A DNA stretch of 6,316 nucleotides, from contig QIGD01000082.1 of the NCBI GenBank assembly GCA_003229935.1, positions 1 through 6,316 of the forward strand, in the 5' to 3' direction. Position numbers and translations under genes: made by a program. The notes under the pieces were generated by a model. The model saw nothing but the letters and a program-made list of their open reading frames with translations. It made no database searches and was not told where the DNA came from. Positions 6,239-6,316 of this stretch are shown here, in pieces; positions within the stretch are counted from its first letter, which is position 1; each line of letters starts with the position of its first letter. This DNA is from Methanobacteriota archaeon. GTDB lineage: Archaea; Hydrothermarchaeota; Hydrothermarchaeia; Hydrothermarchaeales; BMS3B.

Positions 6239-6280
6239 GGGCAAGGAAACCCACCTCTTCAGAGGTGGGAGGAATTGCCC
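6239..6280 (+). repeat. IS200/IS605-type hairpin with outer stem
   Basis: The inner stem CCCACCTC (6250-6257) / GAGGTGGG (6262-6269) is perfect, with loop TTCA. Outside an internal loop, GGGCAA (6239-6244) pairs with TTGCCC (6275-6280). The outer GCAA...TTGC plus a C/G-rich inner stem is the familiar shape of IS200/IS605/TnpB-associated ends. In tnpB sense it points rightwards, but no tnpB lies to its left. It occupies the leader of the minus-strand winged-helix ORF. Confidence 0.65.
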
Positions 6281-6316
6281 TACCTCCATTTTAAAATTAT
6301 AACAATGATTTTTAAT

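Noticed and set aside
49..6280. The recurring motifs as a CRISPR array
   Set aside because: The copies are short, dispersed by kilobases and in mixed orientation, with no regular spacers.
6087..6302. Plus-strand frame opposite the winged-helix ORF
   Set aside because: It runs through the hairpin and reads as low-information sequence. The minus frame is the better candidate.

Overview
The window looks archaeal, most likely euryarchaeal. The evidence is an archaeal Lhr-type helicase with a C-terminal four-cysteine site, an archaeal RibL-type FAD synthase with an extra N-terminal domain, a MoaD-type ubiquitin-like protein, a small two-CBS protein and TATA-box-like promoters close to start codons. 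The base composition is moderately AT-rich. The species cannot be named from this sequence.

Layout, left to right. Positions 1-500 hold the wreck of an MntA-HepT (nucleotidyltransferase/HEPN) toxin-antitoxin operon on the minus strand. The antitoxin frame is broken by two stop codons at places where family members would carry other residues. The HepT remnant stops a few bases from a perfect IS200/IS605-type hairpin (49-68). Next is a complete plus-strand lhr helicase gene (574-3372), followed by moaD (3479-3727). The 3' end of moaD overlaps by 29 bp the 3' end of a minus-strand pair, tmk-ribL (4969 down to 3699). These two genes overlap by four bases and are probably translationally coupled. 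Positions 4970-5513 contain no convincing gene but hold a MITE-like inverted-repeat structure (5311-5447). A two-CBS-domain protein follows (5514-5939). It is convergent with a small minus-strand winged-helix-like ORF (6230-5985) whose leader contains another perfect hairpin.

The housekeeping genes serve nucleic-acid handling (lhr), dTTP supply (tmk), flavin cofactor supply (ribL) and molybdopterin/tungstopterin or ubiquitin-like sulfur chemistry (moaD). Only tmk-ribL is an evident operon. The rest are single genes separated by small mobile-element debris.

The most unusual feature of the window is that debris. Six places share the pattern TTYA-N4-TGGG, two of them as perfect 8-bp hairpins, and these sites sit in the gaps between genes. 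No transposase or TnpB gene is present. I see no convincing new biological system. The best leads are this family of recurring ends and the decayed toxin-antitoxin locus. No rRNA, tRNA or CRISPR array was recognised.
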